This document shows positions 1 through 12,201 of a stretch of DNA of 64,000 bases, piece after piece. A program made the translations under genes and the position numbers. The DNA is from Diphasiastrum complanatum (Eukaryota; Streptophyta; Lycopodiopsida; Lycopodiales; Lycopodiaceae): assembly GCA_029204225.1 (NCBI GenBank), contig CM055100.1, positions 28,288,649 to 28,352,648 on the forward strand. Reading direction: 5' to 3'. The first letter of the stretch is position 1. Every line of letters begins with the position of its first letter. Under the pieces are notes generated by a model, which ran no database searches, was not told where the DNA came from, and was given only the letters and a program-made list of their open reading frames with translations.

Positions 1-482
1 AATTTGAATAGGTAAGGGGGTAGAAATTGGCCAATAGGTTTTGAGGCCAAGAAATCCACTATATATAGTGGTAAATTCAAATCATTTGTACATGTTCTCT
101 TCATTTCAATACAAGCAGGTTGGCCCTCTTATGGAATGGATAAGAAATGTCCTTGCTCTTCATCTCTCCTCCTCTAACACTCATGCTTTCTTTGTGTTTG
201 CTAATTGTTGGATTTGATGCTTATTGGGATTGATCATTCTTATGCTTTTGTGAGAGAGAAAGGGAGAGAGAGGAGTAAGTTTCTATCATTGTTGTGGATT
301 TAGTGTTAATGGTTGTAGTGTTAATGCTTAGTGTTAATGAATCATTCTCACATGCTGGATTATGAAATATTCTATCGTTCTCATGGGAACGAACCTCCGC
401 GTGATAACAACCCACTTCATCTCTTTGATGCTTGAGTGAGCTTAGATCTAGGTTTGAAGGTGGATAGGAAATGCCCACTACA
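1..482 (+). repeat. LTR of gypsy family (plus copy)
   Basis: This stretch reads as the reverse complement of 5577-6120, apart from the long CT tract. Shared blocks include the start near AATTTGAATA, TTGGCCAATAGG, the repeated TAGTGTTAATG motifs, GATCTAGGTTTGAAG and the terminal CACTACA at about 482. The left end is probably outside the window. No PBS follows position 482, so it is a solo or 3' LTR. Confidence 0.75.
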
Positions 483-483
483 G

Positions 484-1531
484 TTTGATTGCGTTCTTAC
501 CTCAGTGTGCTTTGATGGGATCTGTGAGTTTGGAACTCATTCTCAACTTGAAAATGAGAATTCTTCTCAAATTTGGTCAGGCTAGGATAATATTTTGGCT
601 ACGAGATATAGTTATGTGAGGGTTGAAGTTACGATGTAGTGGTATGGGATGTTGTAGCCATGTGGAGACCTAACTGTGCTTGATGGTGGTCTATAGCTCT
701 AATGCATGAGGGGAGAGATGGCAATATCTTTATGGATGGGCGATTCTTCACTTGATTGTGTCCTTACCTTGGATAGTTTTGACGATGGGAGTTCCTAACA
801 CCTTGCCTACACTTCTGACTTCCAAGATTCATATGAAGAGTGTTTTCACATTCGAGTCCTTGGTAGTATTTTAGTTTATTATGGTGTTCTTCTATTGGTC
901 AATTCAAATATAAGGTACCCCCCCTCTTTTACACTTATATTTAAATGTCACCATGTGGCACTTGAGCTGGCATGTTGCTTGCCATGTAGGGGCAAGTGAA
1001 AATGAGATTTTGGAATTAGGAATCTTGGCTCGCATGTTACTTTGCCAACAATTTAAGATATGCACCTTGGTTTGCAAGGGGGGCTTACACTTGGGACCAA
1101 AGAAACTTTGGTTGCCAACCTAACCAACTAAGCCAATCCCATTGGATCAACTTAAGAAAAATGGACCAATGGCATGTAAAAGATTCAATTTAACCATTCA
1201 TCTTGCAACACTCCCTTTAGGTGATATGAGCCCAATGCTGCAACACTCCCTTCAAGTGTTGTCAACACAATGTGAAAGAGAAAGGAAAGTTGTAGTACAA
1301 GCTCCACTCTTGTTAATCCTAGATTTTTTCAATTTGCTTTTTGGGAGTTTGTATTGCTTCGTCATCAATGTTCTTATACATTTTTCATAAATAAATGCAT
1401 CAAATTGGTCTTAGTCCAAGAGAAAGTGGTCTGAAGCTTATTTGCCAAAAGCTTTAAAAAAATGGGTGGAGGTGCACTAGTCTCTTTTCACACTATTAAT
1501 GCAATCAAAACGTTTATTTGCAACACGTTTG
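484..1531. other. No gene recognised; 3' flank of an LTR
   Basis: No coding similarity is seen on either strand. The short open frames are not supported. It probably holds decayed retrotransposon or intergenic sequence. Confidence 0.4.
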
Positions 1532-1615
1532 TAGCGGGGTATTTCCTTTAACACTACAATCCACTAACACTGGCATTTAACGTCCTTTTATTAACTTCTA
1601 ATTAATCAAGTAAGT
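1532..1615 (-). repeat. Internally deleted LTR remnant (3' LTR of the gypsy element)
   Basis: It keeps both ends of the 5577-6300 LTR: TAGCGGGGTAT plus the AACACTACAATCCACTAAC block, then GTCCTTTTATTAACTTCT. The central ~480 bp, including the microsatellite, is missing. It lies at the correct position for the 3' LTR of the minus-strand element. Confidence 0.7.
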
Positions 1616-2420
1616 AAGGTTATGATTGCCTTGAGATCCACAAACCCTCCAGCAGTATCCCCCACCAAAACTGGTGGCGGTCCCATGACACCTCGTGAGA
1701 TTTATTTCGGAATTTGATTTGCTTCGCGCCGAATCTTTATTAAGTGGTATTGGATTTTCTCCACAAATTTCAGGCGCGACTCGTTGAAATATCGAATGTG
1801 CGATAAGAAGCACTTATTGACATATGACAACCAATTAGTTGTCATCCAGGAAATGAATTTTTGCTCCCATGAACCACCCAACATCGTCGCACAATAGTAT
1901 AGTACGGGTATGACAACTAATCTTGAACTTTGTCGGACACCATTGACATATTTGGATTGAAACGAAGGGATGTTAGGACAATCGTCCAAGCATGTATGAA
2001 TGGACGCCAACATAGCCAAATCTTTTGCAAATAAGGCGGACTACCTAATCGTTGGAGGGCCCGATGGAAATCAATTGAGATATTCCAGTTGAATGGCTAG
2101 TAGATGATGGGCCAATTTGGTGTATGAATGTTGATTTTTTCCATTGGAACACCAAGATCTTTCCACTTATTCTTGCGCGACATGGGCACGTAGTACGGAT
2201 CCACCCTGAGCTGACACATGCTTGTCACATAACTCCTAATAGAGTCTGGAGATTTCTCGAAGACTATGTGGTGCCACAGTGGTTGCTCACCCAATGCAAG
2301 TAGCTTGTCAAGCTCTTTGCCAACTTCTATCTCAGACGTCTTGAACTTTACTACCCAGCCATCCCTTGAGGATTCATGTGGATGTTGTTGTAGAAAATGC
2401 TGAATTTCCTCGACGGTGAC
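1616..2420 (-). pseudogene. Unidentified open frame between gypsy pol and 3' LTR
   Basis: On the minus strand, protein-like sequence runs from about 2420 to 1640 in two or three frames. It includes a 65-residue stretch (GEQPLWHHIVFEKSPDSIRS, at about 2294) and a 105-residue frame (2019-1702) ending HLIKIRREANQIPK, followed by FGGGYCWRVCGSQG. It follows pol in the minus-strand gypsy element and precedes the 3' LTR. Ty3/gypsy lineages sometimes carry an extra 3' ORF. I do not recognise the family and assign no function. Confidence 0.4.
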
Positions 2421-3109
2421 GAGTCTTTGAAATAGTAAGGCAATCGTAGAAGTGGATGGCCCTACTTTGGTAGCTGGAGGTACAGTTGTCTCTTTTGCAT
2501 TCGGTCCTGCCCTTGATCTTGAGGTGGTGGTGAGAAAACAGACATGACCGGCATATGAATCAGTGGTGTGGTCTGAAGACGTTGGTGGTTGCTTGCTCGG
2601 ACATTTTTCAGGGTGTCCAACTTAATTTTGATGTTCTGAATCCATCTGTTAGGTTGGGGAAGGTTTATATTGAGTGCAACATGCTCGGCAAATGTTCCTA
2701 AAGTAGCATAACTCTGAACTCTCGCCTAGCTTCAAAATAGGTACTTTCTCTACAAACCAACCTTCGCCCAACTCAATATAGGTAAATTTGAACTGGATGT
2801 ATCAACTGGCAAGTCGGTGAAGGTTCATATGACTGTTTGAATCATGATCTGATCTTGATAGTGATTTTGAAGTCATTTTTCATCAAAATTTGATTTTCGA
2901 AAATACTTTCCTTCTACTTTTTCTTCATCTGATGACTATTCTGACTTTTGCTCATCATTCTTGTGTTTTTTTTTTTCTATCTTTTCAAAAGAAAAAAAAA
3001 ATTCAACAAATAAGGGATACAACAAAGTTATAAAACAAATAAAGTAAAATATGTATACATCCTTGATTAAGTTGGTAGATATGGCTGTCAAAACTTGCGT
3101 AATCTGCTG

Positions 3110-3345
3110 CCATTCATAGGGGTATCAAATATTCTTCCATCCAAGTGTTCCAAGACCACCGTTCCATAAGATAGTATCTCTTTAACTCTATATGGTCCTT
3201 CTCATGTGAATTTCAATTTTTCCTTGATAAGTTTTCCTCTTGTACATCAGAGCTAGATCGCCTTCCTTCAATTTTTTTTATATGTAAGCGACGATCATGC
3301 CATGCTTTGTGATAAGCTTTCTCTACTGCTAGTGCATGAACTACC
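3110..3345 (-). pseudogene. Gypsy integrase C-terminal remnant
   Basis: Minus-strand translation in mixed frames gives AYHKAWHDRRLHIKK, then EGDLALMYKRKT and GTLGWKNI. This resembles the end of plant gypsy integrases (…GDLVLLYDS…G..LRWEGP…). A frameshift falls at about 3265. It lies directly after protease, so reverse transcriptase and RNase H appear deleted. Confidence 0.55.
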
Positions 3346-3780
3346 ATCGATCTGTTTTTACAAATTTATGCAAAGCCTCATGACACAATTGTAAATATTT
3401 AGCATCATTGTCTACTCGCTCACGATTCTCAATTGTAATCTTTATGGTGCTCCAGTTATGAATTACTTGCACAACTCGTAACCATGGACGTCCCAATAAA
3501 ATACGATATACTGATGGTGCTTCTGGTAAGTCCATTACTACAAAAGTAATGACAAATTGGATACCCACAATCTTCACTTGTATGTCTTCTACTATGTCTT
3601 TAGGATGAACCGTAGTCTGATTAGCTAACTTGATTGCAAAATTTGCAGGTTTCATCATTGTAAGGCCCCATTTAGTACATAGCTTTGTAGAAATAAGGTT
3701 GACTTCTGAACCTCCATCTGTATCGGCAAGGTGATATTTCGTTGTTCACTCTCCCAAGCTGTCCCTACATTAAGTAGTTC
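3341..3780 (-). pseudogene. Gypsy aspartic protease
   Basis: The minus strand reads ADTDGGSEVNLISTKLC at about 3724. This is a retropepsin DTGSEVNLIS active site interrupted by a small insertion. A 105-residue open frame (3658-3341) with VYRILLGRPWLRVVQVIHNW, the flap/LLGRPWL signature of Ty3/gypsy proteases, follows. Confidence 0.7.
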
Positions 3781-4080
3781 GTTTCAATCATCAAATCCGA
3801 CACAAAATAGTGGTTCATGTTGGACTGTTGGCTTTGATTTGGACAATCTTTCGACCAACACTTCCTTAGCTTGAGACACCAACTTCAGAAATTTGCCCAA
3901 TGTAATATTCATCTTACTAGATAGAATATTCACTGTTTGTGGTGCTTCAGGTTCTATCATCTTGAATGATTCTTTGTGATGATGTAATTGAGTGTTGACA
4001 CTCGTTCATTGATGTGTTCTTTGCAAAGGATCTTGTAATTCTAACGGCGGTACAGGTGTAGAATGAATCTTGGCTGCAGC

Positions 4081-4925
4081 TCAGGTGGCTTCCAAGGCTT
4101 CTTCTTCTTGTAGGTTTTTGATCCATTGCCTCATGTTGTGGTATTTATTCTTCTCAGAGTTGAGATTTGCATACATCCATGATGCAGTAGGTAGATCAGT
4201 AGCTGGTATAGATTCAACAGGTGTTGGCTCAACAACTACTCCTTTCTGCTTCTGAGCTCTTGTGACAACCATCACTTGTGCACTTGGTTCACAAGATCTG
4301 ACAGCTGGTTTTTGCTTGATTGTAATCATATTCACAGGAGCAGTTACAGGCGGTGGTTTGGGTCTCGTTGGAAAATCCTTGTAACAATTTCCATAACCGC
4401 ATTCTCGACAAAATGGAGTAAATATTTTTTATTCGGAAATTTCGTAATATAGTAATTTTCTCCTTATCCAAAACATCCAAGTGGCGCTCTAGCCCACTGT
4501 CTAGACTGTTGTTGTTGTGCAGCAACATAGATAGCATATTGCTCTAATGATTCAATGTCTTGCTCTATGTTGTAATTCCAAGTGTCATTACCAATCAAAG
4601 GTTCTGATTTCATCATATTTGCAGGAGGAGCATGTTGTACTGGAGGTGTATTCAAGGCTAATCATTCCATAAATCCAAGACCATGTGGCTTACCATCAGG
4701 TCTCTTTTAAGTAGGATTGTCTCGATATTGAAACTTAGCATATCTTTGCTGAATAACCCGAGGATTAAATGAACAAAAAACTGTCTCATGTCTAGTAGAA
4801 TTGCATAGATGACAATAAGTATCCGTCATGCACCTTTTCATCATTGGACATTCATTTATGGTGTGATTTCCAACATAGATCAAACACCACATATTTTCTC
4901 TACAAGGAAACGTTTTAATCATCTT
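4081..4925 (-). pseudogene. Gypsy gag with zinc knuckle
   Basis: Minus-strand frames at 4922-4707 show a Cys/His-rich block (CLIYVGNHTINECPMMKRC then CHLCNSTRHETVFC) of gag zinc-knuckle type. Proline/glutamine-rich and basic stretches follow down to 4081. Several frameshifts separate the pieces. It lies between the PBS at 5556 and protease at 3780, in the expected gag position. Confidence 0.6.
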
Positions 4926-5555
4926 ATCACTTGTTTTGTCAATCTTAGCATGCTGCTCTTATAATGCCTTCAATTTTACATCAAACTGTGAATGCATCTT
5001 CTCTAGCTGCATTTGCTGCTTTTGACCAAAGTTTTTCGAACTCATCGATCATCAACTCAGTTGTTGCATTGATGTTCGTAAATGAAATAGTTGTAAATGT
5101 TGTGGTGGTTTGCCCTGTTGTAACGACAAATAATCTCCTCAACGTTTGAGTTCACGTCTGATTCTCTTTGGTAGACCTGCTAAGAACTACATGATCACAC
5201 GTCATTGTTAATGAGAGGTATGGATTACACTCTGATCTGAGATGCTTGACCCATTCAATAGAATTTCGCACACCCCTTCCCTCTTTCCCATTTAAATTTT
5301 ATTTAAAAGTAGAAAAAGATCTTCCATGAACTTTTTGGGCTTAAATCCAGAAGTGGTGATCTATCTGGCTTTGCCTGCTTAACAATCAAAACAAATTTCC
5401 AGCAAGAATTCCACACAAATCAAGTAAAGTTCTCCTCAAAATTAACCCTAAAATGCAATTTTAACATTACCGATGCCAAGACAAGGTGCCTAAATGCAAG
5501 CTAACATCCATCCATGGATCAGAAACTTGATGAAAATGAAAAATTGGCATAGCTT

Positions 5556-5574
5556 CCTGGCAACGGCGCCAAAA
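5556..5574 (-). other. Primer binding site of minus gypsy element
   Basis: The reverse complement reads TTGGCGCCGTTGCCAGGAAG directly after the LTR end. This matches the TGGCGCCGTTGCC-type PBS used by Athila/Tat-like Ty3/gypsy elements. Confidence 0.85.
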
Positions 5575-5576
5575 TT

Positions 5577-6300
<724 letters not shown>

Positions 6301-6387
6301 CTCTCACTTATTAACTAGTGTTAGGATTATCTTGGGATCTGTTGGGTTTATATGAAGCGAAATAATTGTATTGGGAATTGTTTATCA

Positions 6388-7377
6388 GTTCTGATACCAC
6401 TCTTGCTGAATACGAAATCTAGTCAAGAGAAAAATTCAACGTTAAATTATGACATGATCTTTACCAATCTGTTGATTCGGACATTTACTTAGATCGACCA
6501 GAGGAATATCTTAGTAGGCTTCAAAGACAACCATCAAGGGAGCGAAACATTTAGGCGTCTATGACAACCATGCTTCCTTCAAGTCAGATATTCCGAATGA
6601 GTCATGGAACGAGTATCAATATTAGAGAAAGAAATTATCAGAAAACATTCGTCAATGCAAACACACATAAAGACAATTGAGAATCTGTGTTAAGTTGTTG
6701 TGAATACAACGATCAGATCACGATCCCGTGCCCAAGAATTGTTCACAATAGTAGCGCACCATGTGCTGTGATATTACTATGCTAGTTACAGATTGAATAA
6801 TATCTCTACTTCTTGAATTACTTTCACTGTCTCTAAAAAAACCGGATAGTCTGATTCATGGGAGTTTACGGAAGAACTTTGATTCACGCTACCACCGATT
6901 ATTGACTCAATTTCTCTTATATGAATCATCCTCTATTCGTTATTGATTTATTGTATGTATATACACATCAGTTGCAGTAGTCATGAATATTACAACTGTG
7001 TGCATAATAGCCGTAGAGGGATGCAGTTACTACATAGTGAACGGTGATGTAGTCTGTAGTGTACAGGGCAGACGATGAGCTCCATTTTGACTGGTGATAG
7101 TCAACAATCGTCGAATGAGTCGAGTCGACTCGTTTTTCCTTGAGAAGATGTCGAAGGAGTTGAAGTCGAGATGTCGATAGACTTCGGTCGAGTTAGTGAA
7201 GTCGACCTCGACGAAGTCGAGTTGATCCTACTTTGCTTCAAGTCGATATATGTACAGACCATTTGACTTATGCAATTAAGACTGTTGTCAATGTTGAGAG
7301 AGAATATAGTACTCAAAATGAATTTAGGTGAGTAGGAGTGAAGATTAACTCCAACAGGATCCGTAAACCCTCCAACA
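6388..7377 (-). repeat. LTR plus PBS of a second retrotransposon
   Basis: The minus strand starts TGTTGGAGGGTTTACGGATC at 7377. It reaches TGGTATCAGAAC (RC of 6388-6399), a match to the initiator-tRNA-Met PBS typical of plant retrotransposons. This gives an LTR of about 975 bp. No coding domains remain on its internal side, because the gypsy LTR lies within 100 bp. A similar start occurs at 1632-1665. Confidence 0.55.
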
Positions 7378-7378
7378 A

Positions 7379-7540
7379 CATTCCCCTTGAAAGAGAAAAA
7401 TAGAAACAAGACATTCATGGAAAGCAGCCTGTGAAGAAGATGGATTATCGGCCTGTGCACTGCATTGTCAAGCTAGGTTAGATTCATGTCACTCATGTCT
7501 GTCGATCTGTCTGTCTGTCTAACATTTTTGTATTTTGTCC
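7379..7540 (+). pseudogene. IPK: Duplicated IPK first exon and 5' intron start
   Basis: It matches 9143-9320 with small gaps: 5' flank (GAAACAAGAC…AAGCAGCCTGTGAAGAAG), coding part and the CTGTCTGTCTGTCT start of intron 1. The coding part 7440-7476 reads [12 protein letters not shown] plus one base, lacks four internal codons and keeps a good donor (GTTAGA). It could serve as an alternative first exon or be a dead duplicate. An LTR sits immediately upstream, which argues for a dead copy. Confidence 0.8.
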
Positions 7541-8090
7541 ACCAACCCAGGCCCCATGCAAACTAAAGACACAACAGGGTGTTGTTCTTGATGCCGACAT
7601 GCCCGTCCCAATCTTGCTAAGGCAGGGAGGGGCCCACACTATTTTCATGGCACTCCTTGAGGACGGGTGGTTGGTACTTCGGACTTTTATCAAGGAGATT
7701 ATGGGGAGTCTCACCCACTAAAACCCCTCTAGTGGCTCTGTCACCACAATGGGATAGTTTCTTCCTTCATTGTGACAAAGTTAGTGCCATACATGGATGG
7801 TGCATAAGCTTATCGTGGAGTATGGGTCCCCCCCCCACCTATTGGCTCCCCCTCTTAGCCCGAACATCATGTTGCTTAAGGAAGTCCAACTCGAATCTGC
7901 CATGCCCGATTCAACCCTCTTCCGAAGTCCCTCCTTTTAGAGGAGATCTGGCATAAAAGGGCTAGATTCCAAAAATAAAGAAAGACCCGAAACCAATAGG
8001 AATAAGATTAATATAATCCAAAACCGACATGTGAACTCAATGTACAAAGCCAGGCCTGAGGATGAAAAAGGCATAGGTTAGGTACTCAAT
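7541..8090. other. No gene recognised
   Basis: Relatively GC-rich sequence with C runs (7830) and no recognisable domain on either strand. The open frames are short and mutually overlapping. Confidence 0.4.
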
Positions 8091-8226
8091 GGGCGTTGGT
8101 TTTGGCCTTTCACTAAATTTTGCATGTGCATTTAATGCCAAGTGCATGTCAATAACACTCTCATGGTTGGGCACCTAGCAATGAATGCTTGTATAAAGTC
8201 TAGTGAAAGGCCAAAACCAACGGCCC
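8091..8226. repeat. Hairpin element with 25-bp terminal inverted repeats
   Basis: 8091-8115 and 8201-8226 are inverted repeats differing by one base insertion (GGGC-GTTGGTTTTGGCC…CACTA). They enclose about 85 bp. The size fits a small MITE or an imperfect-hairpin RNA locus. No clear target duplication is visible. Confidence 0.75.
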
Positions 8227-8621
8227 ACGCTGAAAAAAGTATAGGGGAAGGCCCTCGAATGTAAAAATGTTTTTTGGAATTTTCAGTTTTTATTTCAGAT
8301 TTTTTACAACTGTTTTTGCAGAATTTATTGATTTTTTAGAATGGTTTTATTTTGACAGTAAGTAGTTTTTTTTTACATAAGGTAGTAATGTTTTGGATAC
8401 AATAAGTGAAATTTTATTAGGTAATAAATTTTTACTATTGGTAAAAACATATGTCTTTTTAAGAGCTCTCCTTTGTAAGGTTCCCTTTATGTGTGAAGTT
8501 GCTACAAGTGTCATATTCTTCCAATTAAGGTTACATACATAGGAAATGTTTTTTTAGAGTGCTTTACGTGGGGGGCAAGGCCCTCCCTGAGGCAGCACAT
8601 TACGTAATGCCTTTGTGCGAA

Positions 8622-8741
8622 GGTTTTTTTTTTTTTTTTTTCCAATTTTTTGGCTGTACAGTACGGCCGTACAGGCCGTACGTGTGGACCATTTTTTTTT
8701 GTTTTTTGGCCGTACGGTACCGTACGACAATACGCGTGGAC

Positions 8742-8789
<48 letters not shown>

Positions 8790-8815
8790 CGGTTTTTTGT
8801 CGTTTTTTTTTTTGC
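8622..8815. repeat. Poly-T tracts with CCGTAC palindromes
   Basis: Three long T runs (17 to about 45 nt) are separated by GC-rich palindromic pieces such as CCGTACGGTACCGTACG. The Lys- and Phe-rich frames here are artefacts. Confidence 0.9.
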
Positions 8816-8885
8816 AAATCTTTTTACGTTTGTGGCGGAATGTGGATGTGGACAGCCAATGACGGGCTGCCACATAGCACATGCA

Positions 8886-9012
8886 CATTCCACCGGAGAG
8901 AGGAGAGAGAACGTGCATTCCACCGGAGAGAGGAGAAAAAACGTGCATTTCATGGGAGAGAGAAACGTGCATTCCACCGGAGAGAGAAGAAAGAAATTGA
9001 ATTCCACCGGAT
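8886..9012. repeat. Tandem ~30-bp repeats upstream of IPK start
   Basis: Four to five imperfect units of CATTCCACCGGAGAGAGGAG with an AACGTG end lie 200-330 bp before the IPK ATG, and one unit is shortened. The GA-rich core resembles GAGA-type promoter elements. A regulatory role is inference. Confidence 0.8.
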
Positions 9013-9213
9013 TGGATCACATTATGTTCCCCGAGGTGGTCCCAAAATAGCCCAAAATAGAAAGGACACTGGAGCACAATGCATTACTAAATGCATTACT
9101 AAAGAAGAAGAAGAGGGGTTCCCTTGAACGCGAACAAAACTTTCATTCAACACGTCCCCCCTGGACGAGAAAAACAGAAACAAGACGTTCCTAGGAAGCA
9201 GCCTGTGAAGAAG
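9013..9213 (+). promoter_or_regulatory. Probable IPK 5' UTR / proximal promoter
   Basis: It lies between the GA-rich tandem repeats and the start codon. The part from 9143 is conserved in the upstream exon-1 duplicate, which suggests it was transcribed or part of the same functional block. No convincing TATA box is seen. Confidence 0.4.
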
Positions 9214-9262
9214 ATGGAATCGCAGAACGTGGATCGGCCTGTGCACTGCATTGTGAAGCTAG
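9214..9262 (+). CDS. IPK: IPK exon 1
   Basis: Codes for residues 1-16 plus one base of codon 17 ([16 protein letters not shown]). It ends in the kinase Lys-Leu-Gly motif, with donor GTCAGA at 9263. The ATG lies in a purine-rich context. A related exon lies upstream at 7440-7476. Confidence 0.88.
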
Positions 9263-11610
9263 GTCAGATTCATTCCATCTCTCTGTCTGTCTGTCTATCT
9301 GAGTTTTTGTATTCTATTATGCTCGTGTTTGTGTTGGATGAGGATTTTTGTGATTTTTGTGATTGTCATGTGATTGCAAATCGTTTTACCATTTTGTGAT
9401 TGAGCTGAATTCACATTGTTTGTGATGCAGTTTGATCCTCATCTTAAAGCATGGCGTTTATGATGTAAGCTGTAGTATTTGGAGATTTCAGTAACACCGA
9501 TGATGGCTTTTTCCCAGGCGGTGCGGCGATTACTATGAAAAATTCATTCGAAACCCTCAATGAGGAGGATCTTCTTCTCACAAGCAAGCATCTTAGAGAG
9601 GCAATAATGGCGGCTCCAAGTTGTAAAACTCCACTCCTAGACTGTGCTGACGCGACCGAGGAAATTGGTGAGGGAGGATTAGAACCCGCCTGCAGAGCGG
9701 CATTCATTGTGGTGCATGGAGCAGGTTAGTTGCAGTGCTGCTCAGTATTATTTATCTCACCATCGTTCCTCTACCTCTTTCGGCTTTATGCACTAACAAA
9801 CATGGATCGAGGAAACATATAACAATGTTAAATAGCACGTGAACCCGATGCGGGTTTGCAAAAGACAGGAGAAACATGATGGCCAATTGAATTGGTTCAG
9901 GTAATTGAAGTCCTTACAGCTTCGCTAGTGTTTCAGTCCCCCCTCCCATCCCTCTGGCACAAATGACCACTTTTGTCCATCAAAAGAGCACGCACCTCTC
10001 CGAAAACAAGCCATATCTAGGAATAAGTTTTTCTGAGGTTGTGATGCGCTGCTCAGCACAGGGGCTATAGATCCCTTTATGATTCAACAATCTGACGATT
10101 CACGCACCTCATTTGTAGGAAGACTATAGGCAGCAATTTCCGAAAAAAAACTTTTCCGGCTTCCTCTTTATTAGCAGGCCTATTTGCAAAAAATTGGGCT
10201 GTAGAAGCATTTTGACATGTGTTCTTGTTCACCCATGCCGTTTCACTTTATGAAAAGAGGGAGGAGTTAAGAATAGATAACATTCTTAGGTACCCTTTAA
10301 GGCTTAAGTGTAGTCGGCACACCCTACTTGTAAAACGTTACTATCTCTTTCAGAATAGGAGTGTCTACAATACCAATAGGATATGATGATAGCACTATAT
10401 CTCCCTTTTGACATTTAATAACACCTATATTTCTACATATCTCATTCATTTCAGCTCAATTTATAGCAGTTAGATGTATATGTTTTTCTTTATTGTTTCA
10501 AAGACATATCATATGCTCCCACTGTTATGCCTTTTGCCATGGAAAAGACTTAATAAAGCTCTCTCTCTCTCTCTCTCTCATTGCTCTCTCTCTCTCTCAT
10601 TGCCCATCGCTACTGAGCTTCAAGTGCTTGAAATCCATTAGATTGGCTTATTTTGTGAAGAAGAGCATTGGCACATTTTGTGAAGAAGCGCATTGGCGCA
10701 TTCTGCTCTCAAGAGTGCTGCCCTATCCCCCCCAAAACCCCTCCCAACGGATTTTTGGCCCACATTTCTAGTTTTTTTGGGCTTTGTTTTGGGCTGTTTT
10801 TGGGGGTGGGAACTTGGAATCAATTGATTATTTAACGGTTCACCACGGTTCATGGTCCCAAACTTGGTGAATCGTACAATTCATTGTACGGTTCTAAGAA
10901 CCGTGGTGAACTGTTAACGGTTCACCAATACAATGGGTATATATCTGTGTTGCAGCGGATCGCGATCTGGAAGGATCTCGATCCAAATCGAGCGTTCCGG
11001 ATCGCGAGCATTCCGGGACCAGAAACGCTGTCTCCGAACGCGCTTAAAATTTCAAATTTTTTTTATGTGGGCCGCGAGCAGGCACCCCGTGGCCCACATA
11101 AAAAAATTTGGCTTGTTAAACAGGTACTGATGCCCTCCAACAATATAGCCGTTGCCTTGTATTTCTGTGACAGAAAAAGTAATGCTTAGGATCAGTAACT
11201 GCTCTTAGTAATTGATGGCAAACTTGATAAATGAACTGCTCTTGAAAAGACCTTCCATTTGATACCCATATTGGCATTAAAAAAATTTCAATTTTTTTTT
11301 AAAAAAAAAGCGTTCCGTGAAACCCTAATGGGAAATCCCGGAACGCGTGCCGGATCGTGGCCTGCAACTTTGGTGTATATATATATATATCAGACATGAG
11401 GGTCAGGGCCGGAATGCCCGCGTCCAGCGTCCGGACCTGGACGCGTCCAATTTTTTTTTTTTCAACTAAAAAAAAAAAAAAAAAAAAACTGACGCGTCCG
11501 GGGTCCGGACGCCATATTTTTATTTGATTTTTTTTTAAGTCTAAAAAAAAAAAAAAAAAAAAACCGGACTTGTCCGGACGCGCGTTCGCGTCCGGGTCCC
11601 GCTTCCTTAG

Positions 11611-11671
<61 letters not shown>

Positions 11672-12157
11672 CACTAGTTGGTTGTGCCCGTCGATGACGG
11701 GCAATGGGCACTTACCCACAAAAAGTGTTTATATATTTTTGGAGGCTGTGTTTTTTGCAATCCAAAGGATACTTCCATTGCATTCATTGGTCATCCATAG
11801 ATTTGTTCATATGATATCGAATATTTAAGGCTGTTTCTATGCCATCAAATTGAATTTTTTTTTAAGTTTTAGAAAAATTTGCAAACACAATTAAATACCA
11901 ATCAAAATAGTAGAAAACTAAAAATGGACGGTCAGATTTACGAGCGATCCAAATCAACTACGAATTACAACATTTTGTAGAACTTATTTCAAAAAGTTTC
12001 TCTTCAAGGGTGCTGCTGCCCCCTTGGAACCCCCAATGACACAAGTGGGCGGCCAAGCCCCCCCCACACCCCCCCCGTTGGGAACTGGATATCAAACGCG
12101 GCTGAACCAAGACCTCCGAAACAAGAAGATAATCAGGCTCCACAACCAACATGTGAT

Positions 12158-12201
<44 letters not shown>

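Noticed and set aside
8511-9127. Lys- and Phe-rich open frames up to 188 codons on both strands
   Set aside because: They arise from poly-T/poly-A tracts and disagree with any gene model; they lie upstream of the IPK start.
9124-9213. N-terminal extension of IPK from an upstream in-frame TTG
   Set aside because: TTG is a poor plant start, and plant IPKs begin shortly before the CIVKLGG motif, consistent with ATG at 9214.
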